Origin: Chlorella sorokiniana
Lineage: Eukaryota > Chlorophyta > Trebouxiophyceae > Chlorellales > Chlorellaceae
NCBI GenBank assembly: GCA_025917655.1
Contig: CP084614.1
Location: 2,170,001 to 2,234,000, forward strand
Direction of reading: 5' to 3'
DNA: 64,000 nucleotides
Shown: positions 1 to 10,702 of the stretch, one piece after another
How the letters are laid out: every line of letters begins with the position of its first letter
How positions within the stretch are numbered: the first letter of the stretch is position 1
Program-made: the position numbers and the translations under genes
Notes under the pieces: generated by a model
Seen by the model: the letters and a program-made list of their open reading frames with translations, nothing else
Told to the model about the DNA's origin: nothing
The model's database searches: none

Positions 1-107
1 GTTACTCATCAGCACCTCTCGCATGTGCTTCAGACTGGCCAGAGCTGGACCTGCCTGCTGGATGGCAAGGAGGCACGGCAGTCATTCCCCCTGACTACCT
101 GCATGCC

Positions 108-2213
108 ATGGAGCCGCCACCAGCTGACGCTCCCATCCTCACAGTATTCCAGCCCAAGCTGCTTGAGGGCAGCTTGCCAGCAGACGAGATCCCTTCCTAT
201 CTGCATGGCTTGCAGCACGATGGAGATGTGCCCGTTGACCTGCGTCGGGAGCGGCCAGTGTGCGAGCTCTGGTACCAGATGCTGACTGGCAGCGACAGCC
301 TCGCTGACTTGTTGGACGATGAGCTGCGCAGCCTGCACTACCTCCAAGGCAAGACTGCTACATTGCTCACAACAGCATGAGGCGCTGCCATGCATGCTGC
401 CCAGCCTTCTCTGCGCCCTGCCCCCACCTCAGCAGGCACCATCCCCAAGCTCACCAGTGCTTCAGGACAGGCCCTGCTGGCGGAGGAGCGGGAAGGGCTT
501 CTGGCAGCCCTGGAGAAAGTGAAAGCAGGCAGCTGGTGCATCAAATACGTGTGCGCCCGAGCATCCGATTGCTGCTGCCCCTATTCCATCCAGTTCAAGC
601 ATAACGGCAATGGCACCGTGGCCGTCACACAGCTGGAGACGCACCAGTTTCACAACCCTGGCAGTGCCGAAGACATGGCGCGCCTGAGGATGCACCCAAC
701 TCTGCAAGCCATGGGCAGCACGCTGCTCAAGTTGGGGGTGAAGCCCATGCAGGTGTGCTGCGAGCTGAACGACATGGCGCTGCGGCAGGGGTTGCTGGGT
801 ACGGGCAGCAGCGCCCTGCAGCAGGCCAGCAATGCCAGGGCCAGCATCAGCCTGCATCAGGTGTATGCGCTGGCCAAGCAGTACAAGCGGCAGCAGGGCG
901 TGTTTGGCAACGTCAAGTACATTGACCTGTCCCGCAATGCACAGAGCTCAGTGATCCAGCTGATGGACGTGCTGCTCATAAAGACGAACTCCAGGCACAT
1001 GCAGCAGCGTGCCTTGCAGCTGGTGGGCCGTGCCAGCAGCGACCAGGTGCAGCAGGGCCTGCGCATACAGCGGATAGTGGATCACCTGGTCAACAGCGGG
1101 GCAGTAGCCAAGGAGGAGGGCAGCAGCTGCGGCAGGGCGAGTGTGACTAGCGACAGCGGCAGCGCCATGGTGGTCTTGGGGGACATGACCTGCACGTGCT
1201 CATACAGCGGTGAGGCTGGGTGCGAGGGACCAGTGCTGTCTTTGGCAGCAGCGAAGCGCAGCTCTTATTAGATTGTTGTCCACCACTGATTTTGCAGTGG
1301 AGCATATGTGCGTGCATCTCAAGGCGGCGGGCAGTGTTGTGGGCTTCACGCACGGCATGCGGGCAGCCACAGCCACTCACCTGGTTGACAGCGGCTACAT
1401 CAAGGTGGGCGAGGCGGGCATCTGCACCGCCCCAATGCTGGCGGACATGTCGCGAGAGCACACCTTCCGGCCGGCTGAGCAGTTCTGCACCTGCCTGGAC
1501 CGCATGATGCATGGCGTGTGCTGCCACCTGCTGGCTGCGCCCTGGCTGATTGAATTTCAAAACGTGGAGCTGCTGTCGGGGCCGCCACTGCAAAGCAGCA
1601 ATGAGGAGGTGAGAAGCTTGGTGAGGCAACAAGCAAGGGGGCTTGGGCAGAGCGAGATCAGCACTGTAGGGCCTGTCTCACACCTGCCTCCCCCTGCCTG
1701 CATGCAGCGCATCGACATCAGCGCAGCGCGCACCTTCCAGCAAGCCAACAAGGAGCCGCTGGGGAGGACTGGCACGCTGAAGTGCGCAGCCTGCATGGGG
1801 CGAAGCAGGCTGCCAGTGCCGCAGTTCAAAAGCTGCAAAGCAACGCCGACCCCGGCATGGCGCAGCTGCGCAGTGACGCTGCCCAGTTCCAGCGCATTTA
1901 CGCCGGTCTGCCTGACAGCAAGGCGCAGGAGGGGCTGCTGCAGCGTTCAGCTGACCTCCTGGCTGAGGCGAAAGAAGTAGCCTTGGCTGCTGGGCTGCAG
2001 CCTACTGAGGTGCGAGCTGGCAAGCAGGCACGCCGCAGGGCGGGACGCAACCCCGAGGACAGAGTGGTGAAGCCGCTGCTGCCGCACCGCCGAAAGCGGC
2101 CCCAGGCGGACCCACCTGTGGCGCCTGAGGACCGCTGCGATGAGCTGCCAACCTTGGCGAAGAGGGGCAAGGCTGTGAATAAGGTCAGGCCTGGGTCTGC
2201 ATTGGGGCAATGA
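108..2213 (+). CDS. SWIM zinc-finger protein, possibly Mutator-transposase derived
   Basis: Split gene. Readable blocks run from about 108-350, 430-1215, 1290-1610 and 1710-2213. The second block has a Cys/His cluster (WCIKYVC, then CCC, then THQFH) that resembles a WRKY/FAR1-like DNA-binding finger. The third block contains EQFCTCLDRMM followed by GVCCHLLAA at about 1477-1533, a C-x-C-x8-C-x-H SWIM finger. The C-terminus is basic (KQARRRAG, PHRRKRP), fitting a nuclear localisation signal. SWIM fingers following a FAR1-like domain are typical of Mutator-like transposases and their domesticated relatives; I do not see the DDE catalytic core, so this may be a domesticated protein or a remnant. 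The frame breaks at the GGGG run at 1761: one extra G restores GEDWHAEVRSLHG. The start codon and exon joins are uncertain, and the gene may begin left of the window. Confidence 0.45.
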
Positions 2214-3110
2214 GTAGGACAGGTGCCTGGCGGCGGGCGGCAATGAGAGGCACTGACGTGCTCATTCATCTAATGCGGGCGCGTTGCAGGTACGGGGCCC
2301 GACGGTGCCAGGCAACCTGGATGGCACAGTGCTGCGGAATGGTGCAACCCATCACAGGCGGCCCAAGACCCAGCCGTGACGCAGCGGCGGCACGATGAGT
2401 GAGGCAGGAGGCAGTGTTTGCAGTGAACCTGATGCCAACGCATGCAGCAAGCACCAACATAACATGCAGCTAAGGCCAGCAGGGAGCCACAGCAGGCAGG
2501 CCAAGTCAGAACCTAGACTGAGTTTGTAGTTTTCATGCGCACCTCATCTTTCTATGCATCAATGTGAATACTCCAAGCGTTCCATGCATACACAGGGAAG
2601 TTCTGACCTGCACACGAGCAAACTCGTTCAGTGAGTCCGCTTAAGGCGGGTGCATAGCGCTTTTGCCCATCTTTAATTTATCACTTCGATATAATTGTTG
2701 TATTTCTTGCGTGGTCTAAGCTATAATGGCGGGTGGGCGGCACACGAAATTGGCTTGAGCTACAGAGGATGGTAGAGTGTCCTTGAACGCCGCCTCTTAT
2801 CCGCAAAAAGCGCAGAGAAGTGCTGGTGGTGGCCGCAGCCAGCAGCACCAAGCACAGGAGTGCTCCCAGCCTTACAGGGGGATTGGTGGACGTGGCAATG
2901 GTGCCAGGGACGTCACGTCAGCGCCAGCGGGCGGCTTCCTTCGTGTGGCTCACCCCAAAACCCTTTGCATGTCCAGCCGGAATTTTGAATCGTTGTTTAT
3001 ACATATTGGGTATCATCTTAACGAAGCACTGGTATTGTTATGCAGCAGGCTGGGGCGCGGGTTGGCAGGGGCTAGGCGCCGGGCGCCGTCGTCTCAACGA
3101 GTTCTAGCAG
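2214..3110. other. Intergenic region
   Basis: About 0.9 kb between two plus-strand genes. It contains a relatively AT-rich stretch near 2520-2760. No conserved coding frame is visible. The part near 2800-3110 probably holds the promoter and 5' leader of the propeller gene. Confidence 0.4.
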
Positions 3111-5721
3111 ATGCAACATCGGTCGGGAACACGGCCAGCACGCCTGGTAGCACTGCTGCTGGTGCTGCACTCGCTCACCGCGTGTGCCGCGACAATACAG
3201 GTGTGCCTACGGTCAGCCGCCACTGAGCCTCAACTCGCTTCAGCTCCTCCATGCCAGCATCCACAGCCAGCCGCCCGCCTCACGCGCTCAACTGCTGCCG
3301 GCGCTCCAACTGCCGCTCGCCCCCTTCCATGGGTCCTGCTCCCTGCGAATGCGCTGCAGTGGAATGCCACTGGCGCATACGTGAACTTCCCGTTCGCGTC
3401 GCCCTACCCGCCAGTTGTGTTGCGCACAGTAGAGGGGCCGGATCCAGACAAAATTTTGGTGGTTAGCGACGTCAGCGGCGGCAGCTACACGTTTTCTGCG
3501 TATGATGCTGCCACGGGTGCGCTTGTCCGCCCACTGCCAAGCCTTGCCATGGCTGAGGAGCCTGCATTTAGCCAGTCTACCAGCAATGCAGCCAGTGCTT
3601 TTACGCTCACCTGCAGTTCTGCAGCGCCTGCCTGCCTTTCAGCTCCCTCAGCCCCCACTGCCGCTGCCTGCGCCCCCGTGTGTCGCCCCCGCAGGCGCCG
3701 TCAACTACACCTTCACCGTGCAGTCGCCGGAGGGCGGCAACTCTGCGCTCACCACGCTGACAGGTGGCACGCCCCCGGGGCAGCAAGCGAACAACAGCCT
3801 GGCGCTGCTGTTCATGCAGATTGGCAGCACCGTGCTGGCCGTCGACCCTGCCAGCGGGCGCCAGCTGTGGACACACGCGACCTACAACGAGTCCACCCCC
3901 AAAATCACGGGGTACAGGTGAGCGCCTCCCCGCCTCCCTGCGTGGGAGTCCAAAATCGGAGAGGGGTGGCTGGCCGCTGTGTGGGCCTGGGGCCTGTCGG
4001 GCGATCACTAGCACTGCTGGTTTGGGCCGCCCCACGGAGCGGCCATGAGCCAATCGATCGCCCGCCCACCACCTCCACGCCGCGACCGCTGTTGCGCACC
4101 AGCTCGCCATGCCACGCGGCCCCGCTCACATTCCCGTACGGCCCGCCCAACCCCTCGCAACGTTTGCTGCAGCGGCCCCGACGGCAGCGGCACCGTCTAC
4201 CTGACGTCCAGCTTTATGGACACCAGCCGCCCGGTGCCCACCCCGTCAACTACGTGGAGGCGCTGGACGTGCAGACGGGGGCGGTGCGGTGGGCCAACTC
4301 CACCGCGCGCCCACCCACCTCGGGCACCCCCACCTCGGACACGGCGGCGCTGCACGGGGTGACGCCGCTGCCGGGCGCCGCCGTGTACGCGCAGGGCCAG
4401 CGCCTATACGGCCTGTCGGAGGCCACCGGGGAGCAGCTTTGGTCGGTGGTGGTGGCCACGGGGGCGGCGTTTGGCGGCACCACCGCAAACGTGTCAAGCG
4501 TGACGTACGTCGAGCCGTCGCCGCCGGACGCGCGCACCGGGGTGCCCTACCCCCAGCTGCTGCTGCAGTCAGTGACCTTCCAGCAGACGCGGTTTGTGGC
4601 CTACCGCTTCAACGGCTCGGTGGAGGCGGCGCCCACGGCGGCGTGGCAGAACCGGGGCAACCAGGACTTCGAGGGGACGCTGGAGGACCCGCTCACGCGG
4701 CTGGGCCTGCAGCTGCCCACCGTGTCGCAGCTGGCGGGCGCCTTTGTCTTCTGGTCCAACCGCACAAGTGAGCGGGCCGCGGCCTGCATCTGGGGCTTGT
4801 GCAGTGTGGAAGGGGGCTGCCAGGCCGCAGCCGGCTGCTGCCAGGAGGGCCGGGCCGCCCTGCCACAAGGCCGTGTAGTGCGGGCAGCCAGCACCGCTCC
4901 GTGGCGACACCGCCCCCGTCCCGGCAAGCACGTTGAGAGTCATACATGCCTCCGCATTGCGCCTGCCCCTCGCCCGCAGCTTACGATGTCGCCAACGGCG
5001 GCCAGCCCGTGTACAACACCTGGCTCGTGGGTCGGTCTGTGGCCACCGGCAACGTGGTGTGGGCGCGCAGCACGGCCGCTTCCGGCTGGAGCCAGCTGCC
5101 GGTGTCGCGCCCAACGGTGCACCTGAGCGTGGCGGCGGTGGCGACGGGGGGACAGGCGGTGCTGCTGGATGCGGCCAGCGGGCAGACGCGGTTCCAGTAC
5201 GATGCAGGTGGGTGGGTGGCGGGGAGTGTGTTTGTGCGTGGGGGAGGCCGGGGGAGGCCCATTGGAGGCGCAGCGTGGCAGGACAATGGATTCAAAGCAG
5301 CGCAGGGTGAAACCAGGAAGATGACTGCGTAGAGTCGGAGGCCGAGGCGTTTGCTGGTGTGCTGGCCTCGCCCCGCCAGCAAGTGCTGGCTTCTCTGATG
5401 CGTCTTTTTCAGTTGGCGCCGTGGGCTGCTTGTCGGCCAACCTGCACGTTCCTTCGCTGCCGCTCCCGCTCGCGCCACGCAGCCCCGTATCAGCCGCTGG
5501 CGGCAGGCGGCCAGAACTCCTACATCCCCGTCAGCAGCTTCGCCAACAACATTGGGCAGCTGCTGGCGGTACGCTGCCTGGGCAGCGAGCAGCCGGGCAG
5601 CCTGTGCGTGTACAATGGATACGACGAGCCGGCGCCCATGTCGGCGGGACAGCGCCAGCTGGCGGCGCGTGCGGCGACGGCGGCAGCAGCAGCGGTGGCG
5701 TGCCTGCTGCTGATGCTTTGA
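3111..5721 (+). CDS. Secreted PQQ-like beta-propeller protein, probably GPI-anchored
   Basis: The start at 3111 gives a good signal peptide (basic RSGTRPAR, then VALLLVLHSLTA). Phase-consistent exons: 3111-3200, 3360-3594, 3695-3917, 4173-4767, 4980-5207, 5413-5447 and 5494-5721. The last intron is only 46 nt and is the least certain. The mature protein carries repeated blades of the quinoprotein type: VLAVDPASGRQLW, VEALDVQTGAVRW, LYGLSEATGEQLW, GRSVATGNVVW and VLLDAASGQTRF. These match the A-x-D-x-x-TG-x-x-x-W pattern of PQQ-like propellers. The C-terminus ends in a short hydrophobic run (AAAVACLLLML) after a polar spacer, as in GPI-anchor signals. No PQQ-binding or dehydrogenase active site was recognised, so the role is open; a cell-surface binding or scaffold role is an inference. 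The frame breaks at the C4 run at 4241-4244; one extra C restores VPTPVNYVEAL. Confidence 0.7.
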
Positions 5722-6294
5722 GGCAGCACGGGCGTGCAGGCGGCGGGCCGTGACCGCCCGTTGGCTGCCCTGCCGCAGCCGCTTGCTGGGCACCGCTCCT
5801 TGAAGTGGTTTGGCCTTACAGTATGGCATCGAAAGTAATGCTGCGGCAACAGATATGGCAAGGTAGAACAGAAAGGCTGTGTTCAACTCCGCCTGAAAGG
5901 GAGCGGGTCAAAACTGGACAGTAGCGGCACAGCAGGAGGCGGTACAAGTATCTTTACGGCAGGTGCACCAAAAAGTTGGGAGGTACTCTAAACAGGGCAC
6001 TCCGGAGGCAGAGGGCAGGGGCACAGTGACTGGACAAAGTGCGGCGACGGCCCTCTCCGAATGAAAGCATGCAGCGCTCAAACACACACATACACACACA
6101 CTCGCACGTACGGCGGAGATGCATTGCCTCTTAACTGCATGTCAAAGCAGAGGCGGCAGGCCGACATCAGAGGGCATGCTCAGGCAAGGCAGCGGGGCTC
6201 GGTTGGGCTCTCAACACGCTGAAAATGAAATGCGGGCGCGCCAGCTCTGGCGGCGTGGCAGCAGCGGGGACGATGATGCAAGCAAACGCCGCCG
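5722..6294. other. Convergent intergenic spacer
   Basis: Space between the 3' ends of the propeller gene (+) and the PP2C gene (-). It contains a CA-rich microsatellite and otherwise nothing I can support as coding. Confidence 0.4.
6081..6105. repeat. (CA)n microsatellite
   Basis: Imperfect CA dinucleotide run interrupted by a single T, in the spacer between convergent genes. Confidence 0.8.
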
Positions 6295-9200
6295 TCAGCT
6301 GCCCCGCGCGGCCACCCCCAGCAGGGTGTCGGTGGAGCGGTGGCGGCGCATGGCCCCGCTGCCCGCCTTGGTGTGCATGCCGGCCGTGATGGAGTAAGCG
6401 GAGAGCCAGCGGGTGTTTGGGGAGGCCTTGTCTTGGGCGGGGGTGCGGGGTGCAGCTTCAAGGAGGGAGCGTCGTCCAGGGAAGTGCGCGGCGTGGCGGT
6501 GGGGGTGGGCGCGCGGCGGGGCCCCAGCCCCGCAGCGCTGCTGGCCCGCCGCGGCAGCGGCGGGCGGCGGGAGCTGCCGCCGCTGCCGGCGTCGCCGTCG
6601 TCGCTGCGCCCGCTGCCGGGCCCTGAGGCCTGCGCAGCACCGGGCGGGTCTGCAGCGGGGCAGGCGCCGCCGCTGGGAGGCCAGCGCGTCCACCGCGTTG
6701 CTGGCGGGCGGGGCATCGTCGCTGGGGGCCAACGAGCGGCGCAGCTGAACACTGTGCGCCCGATTCGCTGCCGGCGTCCTCCTCGCTGTCGCTGCTGCGC
6801 GCTGCAGCGTTATGGGCGGCGCCGCGTTCCCCGCGGGGCAAGGGGTGGGCGGCAGCGGCGGCAGGCTGCGCTGCCGCGCCAGCGAACCGCCGCGAGAGGC
6901 GAGGGAGCCGCTGCGCAGGACCAGCGGCGCTGCGGAGGACAGCGCGGCGCGGTGCCGCGCCAGCTGGCCCGGCGGCAGCGCCGGCGCGCCCTTGGCCGCC
7001 GCCGCCGCAAACGGCGACGGCTTGGTGCCCGCCTCCGAGCCGGCGTTGCCGTCGCTGGCGCTGGCGGGGGAGCGGGGGCCGCCTGGGGGCAGTGCACCGC
7101 TGGCGCTGGCCTCGAGCCACAGCAAGTCGGTCTCCGAGTGCCGCGTCACCGAGCGGCGGGGCGGCGGCGGCTGGGAGGCGCGCCGCCGCTGCCGGGCCAG
7201 GCGCCACAGCATGTGGGCTTCAGCCTGTGGATTCAGGAACCGGGGCGGGGGAGGGTCTGGTGAGCTGCTGGGCCTCTGCCGGGTGCACTGCGGCCCTGTT
7301 GCGCTCAACGATGAGGTGCTCAAACACGACGCGCAGTGCGGCATTTGCAGTCCAACAAAGGGCCGCAGCAGCAGCCGCTTCGGCCGCGACCACAGCATGC
7401 ACAGCGCCTCACCAGCGTAGCGTGCAGCTGCAGCTCCGCCTCCTCGTCAAACCAAGCCGGCGGCTGCGCCTGCTGCTGCCGCCTGCAGCTCTGCTGCGGC
7501 TCCAGGCCAGCCTCCCTGGCCGCGCCGCCCGCCGCGGCGGCCACAGCCTCGCGCGCTGCGGCTGCCGCGGCCGCCAGCGCGGTGCTGCTGCTGCTGCGGC
7601 TCACGCTGGGGCTGCCGGAGCGGGAGCTCTCCAAGCTGGCGGTGGCATCAGCCCCAGCGGTGCCGCCGAGTCGAAGTCAGCAAGGAAGGTTGGGGCTGTG
7701 GGTGGCGCGTGGGGCGGCGCCAAAGCTGCGGCTGCAGCTTCGTCGGGCGCGGGGGCGAGCCGCTTGCCGCTGCGCGAGCGGCCCAGCCCCAGCAGGCCCA
7801 GCAGGCCCTTGCCGCCGCTGCGCTGGCGCTGCAGCGGCCGCTGGGCGGCCGCGGCCTCAGCCGCCGTCGCCGCCGTGCGCTTGCAGAGCGAGGGGAAGTC
7901 GCTGCCGGGGGCAGCATGTCGGCGACGATGATTGCGGCGTCCACGCTGCTGGTCCGCCCCGTGCTGATGTGCTTGATGACCTCGTGCGCGGCGGTCTTGA
8001 GCGGCGCAGCGTGCATAGCGCGCAGCAGGCGCTCTGTCGCCAGGCTCCACACGCCGTCAGAGGCCAGCACCAGGCGCGCCCCGCTGGGCGGCAGCAGCAC
8101 CTGCGGCAGGGATACGCAGAACGTCAGCTTTGCAAAGTGGTGCGCGGCAGCAATAGTCAATGTTGTAAAAAGAACGTGGCGTGAACTGCACGTGTGGCGG
8201 CAGCCCACAGCCTGCAGGAAAGCACGCCTTGCCCCTTCCCAGGCCACCGCACTGCCGGCTCAGCCTGGGGCACGCAGCGCGCTTGCCTGCTTGACGTGTG
8301 GCAGCGGCAGCACCGCCTCGCCGATGGCAAAGTCGCCCAGGGCTCGGCTGAGCGTGAGGCCGCCGGGCCACAGGCGCAGCACGCCGGTGCCGCGGCAGTG
8401 GGTGGGCGCGGGGCCTGTGCCGCACGCGTCCACCGCCGCCACGTGGCAGCCCGCGGCGGCGAGGCGCCGCCGCTCGGTCGTGTTGTGCGAGATGCGGTGG
8501 TCGGCGCTGAGCGTGCACAGCGTGCCGTCGCCGCCGTCCAGCGCGCAGCGGCTGCTGCCCAGCGAGGCCACGGTGAGCAGGCGTCCCACCTGTGGAGGGC
8601 AGATGCGGAGGGGTTGTGGGTGCGAGGTGCAGAGCGTGCACATGTTTAACAAATACAAAGTCAGCCTAGGCGGCTGTCAGGCCTGCTGGGCTGCCAGGCT
8701 TGCCGCGGCGCTGCATGCGGTCGAGGCGCAGAAACAGAGCTGCTGCTGCATGCCCTCCCCCTCCCCCGCCTTTACACTCAACAAGGGCTCTTTCTGAGGC
8801 CTCGAGGCGCACCTGCAGCGCTATCGTTGCGGTGCACCCCGCCATGTGCCCCGTGCCCGCAAACTGGCGGTGCAGCTCGGCGCAGGCCAGCACCAGTGCC
8901 TGCTGCACCTGGGCGCCCAGCGCGGCCCCCGGCTCAGCCACCAGCGCAGCCTGTGTCTGGCACCAGGGCGGCAGGAAGACCTCGACGGCGGGTGCCACGC
9001 TGTGGGCTGCAAAGCGCGCGGCCTCCGTGCCGTTGTGCCCGTCAAACACGGCAAAGAGGTGGTAGGGCGGCGGCGGCCGCCGCGGCGAAGCCAGCACGGC
9101 AGGCTCATCCCCGTGGGCCACTGACGCCGCATAGCCACGATCCGGTCCTGCACAAAGCAGCGCGTAAGGGGAACGAGGGCATTCTTGCTGGAGTTGAGGC

Positions 9201-9594
9201 ACCGCCGCAAGAGTCAACGTACGCCGTCCCTCCGGCACTACCACGGCGGCGGAGCGGTGCGCGCCCAACAGCCTCCTCCAGGGAACCCAACCCGGCAAGC
9301 CCCCTGCCGGCCTTAACAACCCGCCCTCACCTCTCCACGCCTGCCCGCCCACACAGCGCTGCTCCAAGAGGTGAGCAGGCCGCAGTGCACGCCCTCAGGG
9401 CTGCCTGCCATATCGACGTCGCTGTTGGTAACCCCTTGGGGCGAGAAGCAGCTGCTCTCGGGGACCTCCAACGCCTCGTCTTCCTCGGGAATGGCGGAAA
9501 ACTGGGCTATTCTCCTCCTCAGCTCGGCAGCCAGCGAGGCGGGAAGCCGCTTCCGCTCGGCTCGCGCCAAGCTGACTGCACCATCGAGCGCCAT
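6295..9594 (-). CDS. PP2C-type Ser/Thr protein phosphatase with long low-complexity tail
   Basis: Metal-dependent protein phosphatase. Start chosen at 9594 (MALDGAVSLARAE). Exons: 9339-9594 (or to 9331), 8813-9147, 8287-8589, 7413-8100, then tail exons down to 6295. PP2C landmarks in order: DRGYAASV, FAVFDGHNG (metal-binding Asp), GCTATIALQ, LSADHRIS, LSRALGDFAIG and LVLASDGVWSL (metal-binding Asp). After VDAAIIVADML the protein continues as several hundred residues rich in Ala, Pro, Arg and Ser, with two HMLWRLARQRRR/LARHRAAL-like basic segments, ending near MRRHRSTDTLLGVAARGS. The tail could instead be a separate gene. The 8287 boundary reads CAG|GCAAGC, a GC-AG intron in the correct phase. 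Frame breaks occur at the run 7907-7911 (one more C on the coding strand gives MLPPGSDFPSL) and at 7652-7655. Substrates are unknown. Confidence 0.72.
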
Positions 9595-10702
9595 GATATC
9601 ATTAAGCGACTGCGCTCCGTTCGTTGTATCGTTCGCCCATCGCGGGTGCGGTGCGCGGTGCGCGCACGGGCGGCGTGAGCACAAAGTGGTAGCCTGACGG
9701 AGGGGCTTGCAGCCGCTTGGGTGCACACCTAAATGTGGATGAAAGCCATGTCAAGGCAACGTGAGGAGGTGTTGGCATGTGGTAGGCGCATGCTGGCACT
9801 GGAGTGCGCCAGCGCAGCAGGCAGGGCCGCTAGGGGTCGGAACAGCATCTTGTGTTTGACATCAGGTTGGGTAAGTCAGGGAGCCAAAGGAGGCATGTGC
9901 ATCACTACCGTAGCCGATCCAACTTGTTTTACGGAAGTTCTTGCAGTGGATGCGCCTTGAAAGCGTCGACACAACGGGTCGTGGACACGAGATGCATTAT
10001 GCAGTTGCTCAGATGGCAAATCGCGTTGCAACTGTGGCCGCCCTTCTTTCTGCGGCGTTGCAAGCAAGGCCCAGATTTCCAAAACGGACCAGCCTGCTGC
10101 GTGCCAGCTTAGCAGGGCCAACACAGCTAACTGACGCAGTGGCGCCGGCGCCCGGTAGCAGAAACCTTGGGGGATCCCTTGCGCCATCGCTTTACACTGC
10201 ATCCGCCTGCACATTGGGCGCGTCAATGGGATAAACCTACTGTCGGCGGATCCATGTCGCCTTCCATGTGAGCCTGACTGGGCTGCAGGCGAAGTAGGCT
10301 TTCAAAGTCCATTGTTTGCCAACCCCACCACTGTATCGCGACCGATGGATGGTCAGTATGCTGCAGTAGTCCTTTGCGGTCCTGTCGCGATGGCGCTGGT
10401 GTCTCTAACACTAGACAGGCTGGTAAACGCCAAGCCCGGCGGCAAGCGCTCCCCTCGCCCATTCCACAGTCACGAGTCATCCTCTCGGCGTACAGCGCCA
10501 AGTCAACGTGCGTAGTTTTCAACCCTCCCTGCGCCCCGGCTGGCGGCGGAGCGGCAGCCTGTATTCCAGCCAGGTTTTCATTTGAACACAATGTTGCAGT
10601 TTTCCAGATGCACTGATCGATCAATAGATGGAGATGCCCTGTTTGATAGTTTGTAACATGTCACAACCCAACATGTGTTCCGGAGCGGCTTCGGGCGGGG
10701 GA
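9595..10702. other. Intergenic region, 1.1 kb
   Basis: Lies upstream of the PP2C gene and downstream of the syntaxin gene, both on the minus strand. The part next to 9595 should contain the PP2C promoter and leader. No conserved coding frame, RNA gene or repeat is visible. Confidence 0.4.

Noticed and set aside
6340-7420. Long open frames on the plus strand opposite the PP2C tail
   Set aside because: Expected in very GC-rich coding DNA; composition is Arg/Gly/Ala noise, while the minus strand carries the conserved frame continuing from the phosphatase domain.
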